Part shown: positions 17,469 through 26,281 of the stretch, piece after piece
How the letters are laid out: each line of letters starts with the position of its first letter
How positions within the stretch are numbered: position 1 is the first letter of the stretch
From: Chloroflexota bacterium
GTDB taxonomy: Bacteria; Chloroflexota; UBA11872; VXOZ01
Reading direction: 5' to 3'
Assembly: GCA_958295775.1 (NCBI GenBank)
Contig: CATQHC010000002.1
Span: forward strand, 953,830 to 1,017,829
Length of the DNA stretch: 64,000 bases
The notes under the pieces: generated by a model
The model's database searches: none
What the model was told of the DNA's origin: nothing
The model's input: the letters and a program-made list of their open reading frames with translations, nothing else
Position numbers and translations under genes: made by a program

Positions 17469-17491
17469 GGGCACGACATGTCATGCCCCTA
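17466..17491. repeat. Hairpin repeat at the amidohydrolase stop
   Basis: An 8-bp perfect stem, TAGGGGCA (17466-17473) and TGCCCCTA (17484-17491), encloses a 10-nt loop that itself contains ACATGT. The stop codon TAG forms the first three bases. No T-tract follows, so it is not a classical terminator. Similar GGGGC-type palindromes are often dispersed in Chloroflexota genomes (general knowledge). The rest of 17469-17712 shows no gene. Confidence 0.6.
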
Positions 17492-17712
17492 CTGCGCTTG
17501 ACAAACCATGTAGAAACTCTCTCGTAAGCGCCGCGTTGTCTAATGCGACGGTATTTGGGACAAGCCTCCGCGCTACACTTGCCTGCGAGTCTTGGGAACG
17601 AAGCGGCGCAGTATATAAGGCCAAGAGACCACTTCTCTCCGCAGCGCACCGCCCCTGCCGGGCCACGACGTGGTCAGTGGCACCTCATATGTATTCAGAG
17701 GCGATGAAAGTC

Positions 17713-19044
17713 CTATCGGGCTTCGACCAAGGCGCCGCTCAACGTGTCGGCATGGGCGGCGACTTTGGCGAAGGCAGCGGCGTATTGCTCGATCAGTTCA
17801 TCCGCCGGACGGGTGAAGCTGGGCACACGGATCGAATTGTAGGGTATTTCGGGATCCTCGGTGACGGGGAGCGTGACGCTGCTGTAGTCAATTCTTGTGA
17901 CGTTCGGACCCAGGACCTCCCACAGTACGTCTCCTGTCCCGTGTTCGTTGCCCTGGAAAACCGGATGCTTGTGGAGCATGTGGGTAAGCCCGTTCGCATG
18001 AGGAGTGAGGGTGTCCTTCTGCGCGGGTGAAGAGACCTGCGCGCCCTCGGCTTGCAGCACTTCCAGCAGCCGCCTGCGACTCATGCCGCCGAGTTTCTCG
18101 GGATCGAACATGATGCGACCGCTCTGGTACGGCGATGGAAAGTAAGAGGGGAAGTCCGGTGCGGCGAAGCCTTCGATGGCAGCGATGGCTTCTCCCAGCT
18201 TGTCGGTGTTCGCATGGCGCACGGCAAGACGCTCTTCCCAATACTTCATCTGGACGGCGCCGATGGCAGCGCTTATTGTCGCCATGCGATACTTCTCGCC
18301 AAAGCTGAAGCCGGTCATCGCGCGCCACTTTGGATTGGGCAACTCGCGCAGACGTTCGTAATGCCCTAGGCAAGCGGCGCGTTGGTAGACTTCGGTGTCG
18401 TTCGTCATGAAAACGCCGCCTTCACCGGCAGAGGTGCTCTTGCCGTGTTGAAAGCTGATGGCGGACGCGTCGCCGATGCTGCCCGCCATGCGTCCCCAGT
18501 GGGTTGTGCCCTGTGAGATGCAGTTATCTTCGACTACGCGCAATGAGTGGCGTGCGGCGATGTCCATGATGGCGTCCATATCCGCCGGACAGCCGGGCCA
18601 GTGCACGACCATGATGGCCTTTGTGCGGGGCGTAATCTTGCGCTCCACGTCAGCCGGATCGAGGGTGAGTGTGACCGGATCGATGTCGGCAAACACCGGC
18701 GCCGCGCCGCTGCCGACGATGGGCAGGCAGTTAAACGGATGAATGGCCGACTGCGAGATGACCTCATCACCCGGTCCCACGCCAACACCAAAGAGCGCCG
18801 ACCGCAACGATGCCGTACCCGATGAGTGCGCCAAGGCATGTTTGACGCCCCAGACCTCCGCTACTCGTTGTTCCAGTTCCGTAATCGGCCCCGGCCCGCC
18901 AAACTGGCTGGCGAGAGCGTGGTTGCGGATGAGCTCTGAGACTGATTCCACTTCCTCCTCGGTGTAGATCGGCCATTGCATGTAGTAACTGTGGTCCAGC
19001 GTGACGGCGGGTTCGCCGTCCAATATTGCGGGCAGTGCAGCCAT
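17713..19044 (-). CDS. DegT/DnrJ/EryC1/StrS-family PLP aminotransferase-like protein
   Basis: A fold-type I PLP enzyme of 443 residues. HSSGTASLRSALFGVGVGPG and DEVISQSAIHPFNCLPIVGS are the substrate and cofactor regions. VVEDNCISQGTTHWGRMAG carries the PLP-ring Asp/Asn equivalent, and SFQHGKSTSAGEGGVF holds the Schiff-base lysine. Family members aminate keto-sugars or act on sugar-linked substrates. Two ATGs lie 6 bp apart; GAGG is better spaced for the one at 19044. It lies downstream of a TIM-barrel sugar isomerase/epimerase on the same strand, 90 bp apart, suggesting a shared sugar pathway. The product cannot be named. Confidence 0.88.
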   Translation of the reverse strand: MAALPAILDGEPAVTLDHSYYMQWPIYTEEEVESVSELIRNHALASQFGGPGPITELEQRVAEVWGVKHALAHSSGTASLRSALFGVGVGPGDEVISQSAIHPFNCLPIVGSGAAPVFADIDPVTLTLDPADVERKITPRTKAIMVVHWPGCPADMDAIMDIAARHSLRVVEDNCISQGTTHWGRMAGSIGDASAISFQHGKSTSAGEGGVFMTNDTEVYQRAACLGHYERLRELPNPKWRAMTGFSFGEKYRMATISAAIGAVQMKYWEERLAVRHANTDKLGEAIAAIEGFAAPDFPSYFPSPYQSGRIMFDPEKLGGMSRRRLLEVLQAEGAQVSSPAQKDTLTPHANGLTHMLHKHPVFQGNEHGTGDVLWEVLGPNVTRIDYSSVTLPVTEDPEIPYNSIRVPSFTRPADELIEQYAAAFAKVAAHADTLSGALVEAR

Positions 19045-19135
19045 GGTCATTCCTCGCTACATGTTCCGACGACTCTTCACCCTAGGACTTCTCTAACTGA
19101 GCACTCAAGAGTGCAGGATCAATCCTGCCATGCGG

Positions 19136-19996
19136 TCAGTCCTCGTGGGGGATGCCCAGTTCCGCGCAAACGCCCTTGACGTAAGCAAAGTCCGCTTTGG
19201 TCTGCTCGATCAATTCTTCGTGGTTCAGGCTCTTCCATGAGGCGGCGCCTTGGTATTCGCTGTGGAACGAAGCGTAACCGTTGTAGCCGATCTGTTTCAG
19301 GTAGCCAAACGCTTCCGGATATGGCGTGAAGCCGCGATCGAGCGGCACGAGTTTCCGGTTCCATTTATGCTGGCCGGTCTTTTCGTCTTCTTCCCAGAAT
19401 TGGCCCATGTTCTTCATCGCGAGCATGATCAGCCTATCGGAGAGCAGGTCCAGTCCTTGAATCCAGCCGCCAAAGCTGCCCTCTATGCCCATGTGGCCCA
19501 GATCGGCGTAGAGACCTATCGCCTGCGGGTCAAAGCCGTCGATCTGCAAACCAATGATGGGAGCCATCGCAGCCAAGTTTGGGCCGGAGTGAACGTGCAT
19601 GCCCCCGCTCACGTCGTACTTGTGACAGAGGCGTTCGATGCCTTGCATGGCTTCCCGTACCTCGGCAAGCTGGCGCTTGATATTACCGAAGCCGTCGTAC
19701 TTGTGGTAGCCCAGTTTGAACTGCGAAATGCCCAGGTCGCTCGCAGTCGCAAGAATATCCTCGGCATGAGGCGCGTCGGCGCTGTAGATGTTGGTCGTAA
19801 TCCAGCCGACTTCCAGGCCCCGGTCGCGGATTGCTTTGGCAGCTTTGGGGAGATCAGTCTTAACGTTTTCGGGCAGCACGTGGCCGGGACTGCGCACGGT
19901 CAGGTCAACGCCATCCAGGCCGATGCCGGCAATCGTATCCGCAAGCTCCTCGTAGCTGAGATGCTCGAGATGCTTGGTGAACATGATGAACTTCAT
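19136..19996 (-). CDS. Sugar phosphate isomerase/epimerase (xylose isomerase-like TIM barrel)
   Basis: A 286-residue AP-endonuclease-2/xylose isomerase-like barrel. LADTIAGIGLDGVDLTVRSP near the N-terminus is the typical opening. QFKLGYHKYDG, VSGGMHVHSGPN and GLYADLGHMGIEG supply the charged metal-site residues (His, Asp), and FHSEYQG near the end fits the last Glu. Members isomerise or epimerise keto-sugars or inositol intermediates. It is transcribed away from argD and probably heads a unit with the DegT-like enzyme. The substrate is unknown. Confidence 0.85.
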   Translation of the reverse strand: MKFIMFTKHLEHLSYEELADTIAGIGLDGVDLTVRSPGHVLPENVKTDLPKAAKAIRDRGLEVGWITTNIYSADAPHAEDILATASDLGISQFKLGYHKYDGFGNIKRQLAEVREAMQGIERLCHKYDVSGGMHVHSGPNLAAMAPIIGLQIDGFDPQAIGLYADLGHMGIEGSFGGWIQGLDLLSDRLIMLAMKNMGQFWEEDEKTGQHKWNRKLVPLDRGFTPYPEAFGYLKQIGYNGYASFHSEYQGAASWKSLNHEELIEQTKADFAYVKGVCAELGIPHED

Positions 19997-20123
19997 AGAG
20001 GTAGGGACTCCTTGGCAAATTGAGGAAGAATGACTGTTGCGCGCTAGTGTAGCGGTTTTGTCAGGCGCTGTCTATCGGGATTGCCTTACACGGTATAGCC
20101 GCTTCGTTCATGAAACTGAGCGG

Positions 20124-20152
20124 TTCAAAACCGCCTAACTCTGGGTTATACT
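20124..20152 (+). promoter_or_regulatory. Putative promoter for argD
   Basis: TTCAAA (20124-20129), a 17-bp spacer and TATACT (20147-20152) resemble a sigma-70 promoter, leaving a leader of about 40 nt before the argD ATG. The -35 element lies in a small palindrome, GCGGTT-CAA-AACCGC (20120-20134), which could be an operator. The sequence does not look like an ArgR box, which is AT-rich. Confidence 0.5.
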
Positions 20153-20197
20153 AGGCAATGGACGTTTTTTCAGCATTGCAGGAAGAAGGGGAATGAA

Positions 20198-21385
20198 ATG
20201 ACCGACTGGCCTGCCAAAGAAAAACAGTACTATATGAACACATTCAACCGCCTGCCGGTTACGCTGGTGTCCGGTGATGGCTCCTGGGTGTGGGATGATC
20301 GAGGCAGGCGTTACCTGGACTTCTTGCAAGGCATCGCGGTCAACGTGTTGGGCCATGCCCATCCCGTTCAAGTTAAAGCTATTGCCAATCAGGCAACAAC
20401 CTTGCTCCACACGTCCTCGCTCTTTCACGTGCCCCGGCAATATGAACTGGCGGAACTACTGGTAGAAAACTCCGCGTTAGACCGGGTCTTCTTTGTGAAT
20501 AGCGGTTCGGAAGCGCTGGAGACCACCATCAAGATCGTGAGAAAGTACGGCAAGCTGAACCGTGACGGGGCGCATGAGATCATCGTGATGAGCAACGCCT
20601 TTCACGGTCGCACGATAGCTGCCGTGGCGGCGACGGCGAATCCTCACTATCAAGAGGACTTCGTCCCCATGCCGGCGGGTTTCATTCGTGTGCCGTTCAA
20701 CGATCTGGCGGCGGCACAGGCAGCGGTGGGCCCAAAGACCGCCGGCATCCTGGTGGAACTCATCCAGGGCGAGGGCGGCGTGTACGAGGCCGGCCAGGAG
20801 TACGTGCAGGGGCTGCGCACGCTGTGCGACGAGCATGATTTGCTGCTGGCGCTTGACGAAGTGCAGACCGGCATCGGCCGCACGGGGCGTTTATTCGCCT
20901 ATGAGCATTACGGCATCAAGCCTGACGTCATGGCCTTGGCAAAAGCCCTTGGCGGCGGACTACCCATTGGCGCTTGTATGGTCAATGAGCGCGCCGCCGT
21001 GTTTGTGCCCGGCGATCACGGCTCCACCTTTGGCGGCAATCCCTTTGTCTGCGCAGGCGCTGCCGCCGTGGTTGGTCATGTGATTGAGAACGAGCTTTGG
21101 ATGAACGCCGCCCGCCAGGAAGAGCGCATCAAGGCCGGACTTGCCGAAATCAGCGCCCGTCACGGCGATGCAATTGCGAACATTCGCGGCAAGGGGCTGC
21201 TTCTCGCGTTCGATTTGGGTGAAGAACGGGCCGAGAAATTCAATGCGCATGCCTTGGAGTGCGGCCTCATCGTGAACCGCGTGGCTCCGCCCAGCATTCG
21301 GATTGCGCCCGCACTGAACCTGACCGATGCGGAAGCGGACGAGGGCTTGGCGCGGATTGAGAAGACGCTGAGCGGAATCCTTTAG
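20198..21385 (+). CDS. argD: Acetylornithine aminotransferase (class III PLP aminotransferase)
   Basis: ArgD transfers an amino group from glutamate to N-acetylglutamate semialdehyde in arginine synthesis. At 395 residues it has normal length. FVNSGSEALETTIKIVRKYG and NAFHGRTIAAVAATANPHYQ are class III signatures. LALDEVQTGIGRTGRLFAYE contains the PLP-binding Asp, and VMALAKALGGGLPIGACMV the Schiff-base lysine. STFGGNPFVCAGAAAVV follows. A strong AGAAGGGGA site lies just before the ATG. The class is broad (ornithine, GABA or succinylornithine relatives exist), but argG 115 bp downstream on the same strand favours ArgD. Confidence 0.9.
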   Translation: MTDWPAKEKQYYMNTFNRLPVTLVSGDGSWVWDDRGRRYLDFLQGIAVNVLGHAHPVQVKAIANQATTLLHTSSLFHVPRQYELAELLVENSALDRVFFVNSGSEALETTIKIVRKYGKLNRDGAHEIIVMSNAFHGRTIAAVAATANPHYQEDFVPMPAGFIRVPFNDLAAAQAAVGPKTAGILVELIQGEGGVYEAGQEYVQGLRTLCDEHDLLLALDEVQTGIGRTGRLFAYEHYGIKPDVMALAKALGGGLPIGACMVNERAAVFVPGDHGSTFGGNPFVCAGAAAVVGHVIENELWMNAARQEERIKAGLAEISARHGDAIANIRGKGLLLAFDLGEERAEKFNAHALECGLIVNRVAPPSIRIAPALNLTDAEADEGLARIEKTLSGIL

Positions 21386-21500
21386 GAGATCCTGCGCGCC
21401 GTCCTGCCTTTCCAAGTGTGTCCCGCAGCCGTTATTTATTCGTCCAATTTACGACTTTCCAATCGAATACTCTGTTGTCTAAAAAGAGGAGAAACCTGCT

Positions 21501-22754
21501 ATGGCTACAGTAGTCCTGGCCTACTCCGGCGGCCTGGACACCAGCGTGTGCATACGCTGGCTACAAGAAGAATACAAGATGGACGTGGTCACGCTCACTA
21601 TCGACCTCGGCCACGAACCTGACCTGCCCGCGATTCGCGACAAGGCGCTCCAAACCGGTGCGCGCAAGGCGTACGTCGTCGATGCGCGGGACCTGTTCAT
21701 CGCGCACTTCATCTGGCCTGGCCTCAAAGCCGGCGCGGTGTACGAGAATGCCTACTATCTAGCGACGGCATTGGGACGCCCATTGATCGCAAAGCTGCTC
21801 GTGGACGTGGCGCGCGAAGAGGACGCGCAGGCCGTGGCGCACGGCTCCACCGGCAAGGGGAACGATCAAGTGCGCTTCGACGTGTCAGTGCATGCGCTCG
21901 CGCCGGAACTGCAAGTGATTGCGCCGGTGCGCGAGTGGGGCCTGACTCGCGACCAAGAGGAAGCGTACGCCAAGGAACATGGTATTCCGGTGCCGGATGG
22001 GTCGCGTCAACCGTATAGCTTAGACCAAAACCTCTGGGGGCGCAGCATTGAATCCGGGCCGTTGGAAGACCCCTGGGTGGAACCGCCGGCAAATGCGTAC
22101 GAGTGGACCGTCGCGCCTGAAGACGCGCCGGATACGCCTGCCTATGTCGAAATAGGCTTTGAAGAAGGCATTCCTATTGCCATCGACGGCCGGGAATTGA
22201 GTGGCGTTGACCTCATCCAAGAACTGAACGACTTGGGAGGCGCGCATGGCGTGGGCCGGGTGGACCACGTGGAAAACCGGGTGGTCGGCATCAAGTCGCG
22301 GGAGATCTACGAATGTCCGGCGGGCACCATCCTCTTCAAAGCGCACGAGGCCCTGGAGCAGCTCACGCTCTCCGGCGACCAGTCGCACTTCAAGCGCGTC
22401 GTTGCGGAAGAGATTTCCCGGCTGGTGTACGGCGGACTCTGGTTCTCAACGCTTAACCGCGATCTGATGGCCTTTGTAGAAAGCACCCAGCGTGCGGTGA
22501 GCGGCACCGTGCGGGTGAAGCTGTACCGGGGTCAAGCCACGGTGGTTGGGCGACAGTCGCCGCACTCGCTCTACCGCGAAGACCTCGCGACCTATCTGAG
22601 CGGCGATGCTTTCGACCACCGCGCGGCCGAGGGCTTTGTGAAGATATGGGGGCTGAGCACCCAGGTGCAGGCACGGCAGCAATTGCACGCGAATGACGCG
22701 CCGCTACTGCCCCAAGCCAAACGGCTGGAGGCCAAAGAGGCCGGCGATGCGTAA
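21501..22754 (+). CDS. argG: Argininosuccinate synthase
   Basis: ArgG joins citrulline and aspartate using ATP in the penultimate step of arginine synthesis. The PP-loop is VVLAYSGGLDTSVCIRWLQ at residues 4-22. AVAHGSTGKGNDQVRFDVSV, EYGIP-like KEHGIPVPDGSRQPYSLDQN and GRSIESGPLEDPW follow in the expected order, as does VGIKSREIYECPAGTILFKA. It is 417 residues, slightly longer than the usual ~400. AGGAG stands 9 bp before the ATG. With argD it forms a short arginine unit; argH, argB, argC and argF are not in the window. Confidence 0.96.
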   Translation: MATVVLAYSGGLDTSVCIRWLQEEYKMDVVTLTIDLGHEPDLPAIRDKALQTGARKAYVVDARDLFIAHFIWPGLKAGAVYENAYYLATALGRPLIAKLLVDVAREEDAQAVAHGSTGKGNDQVRFDVSVHALAPELQVIAPVREWGLTRDQEEAYAKEHGIPVPDGSRQPYSLDQNLWGRSIESGPLEDPWVEPPANAYEWTVAPEDAPDTPAYVEIGFEEGIPIAIDGRELSGVDLIQELNDLGGAHGVGRVDHVENRVVGIKSREIYECPAGTILFKAHEALEQLTLSGDQSHFKRVVAEEISRLVYGGLWFSTLNRDLMAFVESTQRAVSGTVRVKLYRGQATVVGRQSPHSLYREDLATYLSGDAFDHRAAEGFVKIWGLSTQVQARQQLHANDAPLLPQAKRLEAKEAGDA

Positions 22755-22841
22755 CCGTATGCCGCTCCCGACTGTTAGAGAACGCCCTTGCCCATTTGCA
22801 CCTGTGTGCTCCCGGCAAGAATCTGATGGGTAAGGGGTAGC

Positions 22842-23672
22842 ATGGCGGATGTCGGGGTTGCGGTCTCTGCTGATGCGGTCCAGGAAGATCGCCGCCGCAG
22901 GCTCTTCTTGGCTGACGGCGGTGGGGTCCTAAGTGAGGCTAACGCGGCGGCGTATGTGGAAGAACGGGGCTTCGTTCATCTCTTCTCGCCGGGAAACCTG
23001 CCCTGGCCCAATGTGAGCGCTGCTGAATTGCGCGCACGCGGTAGCCTTGAAACCTTCTCGTTGGCGGTGTGGCGGTGGAAGAATGCCCTGCCCGCGGCGA
23101 AGCGTTGCGCTTATGGGCACCATCTCCGCCGGCGTGGCGTCTTCATTTCTTGGCGGCTCTTGCCGGCGTTTCACCGGCTAGGGGGAATGCACAGTTCTGT
23201 GGATCAAGTGTTGCAAAGTGACCGGCTCAATCCAGTAGAACGTCACGTGCTGCAGGTGGTTGCTATCCAGGGACCGATCCGGTCGCTGGACCTGCGCCGC
23301 GAAGTGCAGGGACTTTCCGGTGCGAGCAAGCAGCACTATCAAGCCGCCTTGCGCACGCTGCAAGAGCATTTTCTGATCACCGTCGCCGGAGGTAGCGTGG
23401 AGGGCTTCACCATGCACGACTGGGACTTGGTGGAGCGGCATGCCCCGCCTGAGACTCTGGCAGCGACGCTCTCTGATGACGAGGCGCGCGCTCAGCTCGC
23501 GCTGCAGGCCGTCGCGAATGCGCCTTACTGCACGGCACGAGAGATTGCGTTACTCTTTGGATGGGAGAGAAGCCTGGTTGCAACGTTGCTTGGGGAGCTT
23601 GCCGAAAAAGGTATGCTTGCCATGACCAAGGTGGAAGGACAGAAGGACACGAGCTACCGCGTTGCAAGCTGA
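22842..23672 (+). CDS. Winged-helix-type protein, possibly AlkZ-related
   Basis: A 276-residue cytoplasmic protein without signal or membrane segments. Residues ~120-190, including LNPVERHVLQVVAIQGPIRS and LRTLQEHFLITVAGG, look like winged-helix DNA-binding units; a second such unit is suggested by YCTAREIALLFGWERSLVAT near residue 225. The overall wording resembles the AlkZ/YcaQ-related winged-helix proteins, some of which are DNA glycosylases, but the catalytic QxQ or QxD motif was not found, so activity is unproven. No strong ribosome site precedes the ATG. It follows argG on the same strand after 87 bp. Confidence 0.6.
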   Translation: MADVGVAVSADAVQEDRRRRLFLADGGGVLSEANAAAYVEERGFVHLFSPGNLPWPNVSAAELRARGSLETFSLAVWRWKNALPAAKRCAYGHHLRRRGVFISWRLLPAFHRLGGMHSSVDQVLQSDRLNPVERHVLQVVAIQGPIRSLDLRREVQGLSGASKQHYQAALRTLQEHFLITVAGGSVEGFTMHDWDLVERHAPPETLAATLSDDEARAQLALQAVANAPYCTAREIALLFGWERSLVATLLGELAEKGMLAMTKVEGQKDTSYRVAS

Positions 23673-23726
23673 CGATGTGGAATTTCCGCGTGCCCGCGTC
23701 GCCGCGTGCAATAGAGTACTAGGCAA

Positions 23727-23910
23727 GACTGCCGTGGATGCCGACACAAGACTGCCGTGGATGCCGACACAAGACTGCCGTGGATGCCGACACAAGACTG
23801 CCGTGGATGCCGACACAAGACTGCCGTGGATGCCGACACAAGAGTGTCGCGGATTTCCACGCAAGAGCGTTGTGGATGCCCACACAAAAGTGTCACGGAT
23901 GTCCACAATG
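23727..23910. repeat. Tandem array of a 23-bp unit (5 exact and 3 degenerate copies)
   Basis: Five identical 23-bp units fill 23727-23841; each contains GCCGTGGATGCCGACACAA. Three diverged units of the same length follow at 23842-23864, 23865-23887 and 23888-23910. There are no spacers between units, so it is not CRISPR. 23 is not a multiple of three, so each strand reads through all three frames in turn. The array lies between a winged-helix-type gene and an IS remnant. Confidence 0.95.
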
Positions 23911-23922
23911 GGGAAACCGTCA

Positions 23923-23940
23923 TTCCCGCGAAAGCGGGAA
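23923..23940. repeat. REP-like palindrome TTCCCGC-GAAA-GCGGGAA
   Basis: A perfect 7-bp stem with a GAAA tetraloop. This type of short palindrome is dispersed in many bacterial genomes. Here it sits 16 bp outside the IS30-like element. The IS orfB frame runs through it and stops just beyond at 23920. IS30 relatives often choose sites near palindromes (family knowledge), so it may mark the target. Confidence 0.8.
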
Positions 23941-23956
23941 GGTGGATTCACATGTC

Positions 23957-23969
23957 AAGTGCAACACTT
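23957..23969. repeat. Left terminal inverted repeat of the IS30-like element
   Basis: AAGTGCAACACTT, exactly inverted at 24870-24882. The position beyond the transposase frame on both sides supports these as element ends. Confidence 0.8.
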
Positions 23970-24869
23970 GGTTGATGAATACTTCAGCTGGCGTTTGGAA
24001 CCCCAGGCACTTGCGCGGGGTGTGGTTGTACGCTTGCACCAGTTGGGTAAAACGTTCTTGGCTGACCTTTGCCAGGTCGGTCTTGCGCGGCAGCACGCGC
24101 CGCATACGGCCGATGGCGGCTTCTTCGAAGAAGACGTTTTCAATACCGCCTTTCTGCCACGGTGAGTGGGTGTCGCAGAAGAAGGTTTGGATGCCCAAGT
24201 CATGGAGACGGTAATGGCGGGCGTCTGCGACGAAGTCGGCAAACTCGGTGCCGTTGTCGAAAGTGACGGTCTGGCGCCAGGCTTGCGGCAATCCCGCCAG
24301 CAAGTTGCACATGGCGCTGGCAATTGGCTCTGCCGCCTTGCCGGGAGCACGGGCAGCCATAAGCAAGCGCGAGTGGCGCTCGTGCAGTGTGAGCACTGCG
24401 GGGCCGCCTCTGCCAAAGAGCATCAGATCAGCCTCCCAATGACCGGGTGTCTGACGGTCTGCCGCCAGTTCCCATCCTTCGTGCGTGCCTGTTGCCCGTA
24501 GATAAAGCGATAGATGGTCTCGTGGGAGATGACCGGGCCGCTGGCGTCCCGCGCCAAGCGTCCGGATACCTGCTCTGGCGACCAGCCGGTTCGCAAGTAT
24601 CCCAGCACCACGTCCCGCAAGGCAGCATCTCGCTCCAGCTTGCTGCCGCGCCAACACCGCGCCCACGCTTGGTCATCAGCAATCTTCGGCTCGTAGCCTT
24701 GCGTTTGCCTGCCATTCCGTTCTACCTCCCGCGTGATCGTCGATAGCGCGCGACCCAGAGCTGCAGCGATTTGCCGGTGCGATGTTTTCGCGGCAAGAAG
24801 TCGGGCCACTTCACACCGCTCTTCAAAGGTAAACTGACTGTAGTATGTTCCCATGGCAACACCTTAGCA

Positions 24870-24882
24870 AAGTGTTGCACTT
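24870..24882. repeat. Right terminal inverted repeat of the IS30-like element
   Basis: AAGTGTTGCACTT, the exact inverse of 23957-23969, lying 16 bp upstream of the transposase start. Confidence 0.8.
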
Positions 24883-24967
24883 CGTTTGTGAGTCTAGCGA
24901 ATCCGTCTTCTAATTGCCCTGTGCAAAATTACTGCGTGCCGTTCGACATCGAGGAGCGAACAGAACC

Positions 24968-26281
24968 TCACGACCGCTGGTTCTCGTAGAGAACGGAACA
25001 GGCTTGATTGACGGCTGAAGCCACCTCATCGCCACGTACCAGTGCTTCCGCCAAACTGTACATTGCGCGAGACTGCGCTAAATCCGATGGCACGAGGCGC
25101 GCGTGTTCCATGGAATGCTGTATCGCCGTGACTTCGTTCGGTTGGAGGTCCGACCGGATCTGCCCGAGCCGCGCCACCGCCTCTCGCTCGGCGGGTACTC
25201 CGACATACGGTTGTATAGCCTTTACGAGACCCCTGAGCGCCGTGTAGGCTACTTCGGGCTTGGCGGTCTGCGCGACTATAGCGATTCCCGGAAAGGTGCT
25301 GACCGGCATGCTGTGTACTTTGCCCCGGGGTAACTCTGCCCGGCGAAAGTTGAAACGCGTATAACGGAGATTGCCGCCGCGATACATCATCGCGGGCCGG
25401 GAACTCGACGGACCATAGACTAGCCTCGAAAGGTCCGTGCCGTGCGCCGCAGGGGAAACGCGGTGGGTGTGTATCAGCCCGCGAAAGAACTCTAGAGCTT
25501 CGATCGCCGCCGATTCCTGAAGTTGGCACTGCAACGTTAGCGGATCAACCATCTCCGCTTCGTTCTGCCACAGGACCCACCAGATCATCCCACTGTGTGC
25601 TTCCAGCCCCCAGCGCGACACCGTCCCGTCCTCCTCTCGCTGCGTCAACTTAAGCGCGTTCTCCACCAGGACGTCCCAGTCCCAGCTACTGTCCGGCGGC
25701 GCCACACCCACCTGCGCAAAGTAGTCCACATCGTAGTGGAGCATCAGCGGACGGGCGTCCACCGGCAGCGCGTAGAGCGTGCCGTTTTCTTGGTACGGTT
25801 CAAGGACAGGCGAGTAGAAATCCCGCTCGAAGTCCGATCCATCTGCACCGCCGAACCGGTCCAAGGGCAGCAAGACGCCCATCTCCCCGAGCGCGAGCGC
25901 CTCGTCAGGCCACACGGTGACAAGGTCCACCTCGGTTTCCTCCAACCACGCCGCCAAGTGCTCCGGCTTGCGAAACTCCTCTGCGTTGGGATCAGAATAG
26001 GATCCCGCGTAAAGGTCGAAGTACTGCAAGGCGAGGCTGTAGCGCCCGTGCTTGGGACTGTAGAGGCTTTCAACGTCACCCGCCAGATTTCGCTCCATCT
26101 TTCGGAGCTTTTGCTCGAACGATGCGATACCAGGCCCGGTATTGAGATCGGGTATCGGGCGCGAGACCCAGGTCAACGCAGTGACCCCTGGCGAGCCCAG
26201 ACTTGGCAAGGAGAATTCCAGCCCGCCGCAGCCGGACGCGAGCACCGCTGTACCTGCAATCAGCGTACGTCGTGAAAGCAT
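24968..26281 (-). CDS. Tat lipoprotein, extracellular solute-binding protein family 1 (copy 3)
   Basis: A 437-residue ABC-type sugar-binding-like lipoprotein. The start MLSRRTLIAGTAVLASGCGG combines a twin-arginine motif (SRRTLI) with a lipobox ending in Cys 18. Downstream, WDWDVLVENALKLTQREEDG, SRWGLEAHSGMIWWVLWQNE and VAYTALRGLVKAIQPY are typical of family 1 binding proteins. The ATG at 26281 has a GGAG site 7 bp before it; longer upstream reading is not supported. It is the last of three tandem paralogues (spacing 113 bp to the previous). No permease or ATPase is adjacent, so the partner transporter is elsewhere or absent. The ligand is unknown. Confidence 0.87.
   Translation of the reverse strand: MLSRRTLIAGTAVLASGCGGLEFSLPSLGSPGVTALTWVSRPIPDLNTGPGIASFEQKLRKMERNLAGDVESLYSPKHGRYSLALQYFDLYAGSYSDPNAEEFRKPEHLAAWLEETEVDLVTVWPDEALALGEMGVLLPLDRFGGADGSDFERDFYSPVLEPYQENGTLYALPVDARPLMLHYDVDYFAQVGVAPPDSSWDWDVLVENALKLTQREEDGTVSRWGLEAHSGMIWWVLWQNEAEMVDPLTLQCQLQESAAIEALEFFRGLIHTHRVSPAAHGTDLSRLVYGPSSSRPAMMYRGGNLRYTRFNFRRAELPRGKVHSMPVSTFPGIAIVAQTAKPEVAYTALRGLVKAIQPYVGVPAEREAVARLGQIRSDLQPNEVTAIQHSMEHARLVPSDLAQSRAMYSLAEALVRGDEVASAVNQACSVLYENQRS

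Larger units (their letters stand above)
23920..24854 (-). pseudogene. IS30-family transposase, frameshifted with internal deletion
   Basis: The N-terminal part (24854 to about 24423) reads FTFEERCEVARLLAAKTSHR and IAAALGRALSTITREVERNG, the IS30 helix-turn-helix, then ISHETIYRFIYGQQARTKDG. It runs out of frame soon after. A second frame (to 23920) resumes with TPGHWEADLMLFG, VTFDNGTEFADF and SPWQKGGIENVFF, which hold all three DDE residues. The basic linker of roughly 35 residues that normally joins these parts is missing, so a deletion has both shortened the gene and shifted the frame. Programmed frameshifting is unlikely because sequence is lost. The last codons run past the inverted repeat into flanking DNA. 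Confidence 0.85.
23957..24882. mobile_element. IS30-family insertion sequence, inactivated (about 0.93 kb)
   Basis: The element is bounded by 13-bp perfect inverted repeats at 23957-23969 and 24870-24882. It contains a minus-strand IS30-type transposase split between two frames. Full-length IS30 elements are normally a little over 1 kb, so internal sequence has been lost. No target duplication is obvious: the three bases outside each end differ. It is embedded between a 23-bp tandem array with a palindrome on the left and the solute-binding protein genes on the right. Confidence 0.82.

Noticed and set aside
20120-20134. A GGTTCAAAACC stretch resembling a tRNA T-arm
   Set aside because: No acceptor, D or anticodon arms can be folded around it; it overlaps a promoter for argD.
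23727-23910. Possible CRISPR array
   Set aside because: The 23-bp units are directly adjacent with no spacers, and no cas genes are near.
24423-24854. Treating the IS30 ORFs as a programmed-frameshift pair
   Set aside because: The linker that should join the two halves is missing, so sequence has been deleted; slippage alone would not restore the protein.
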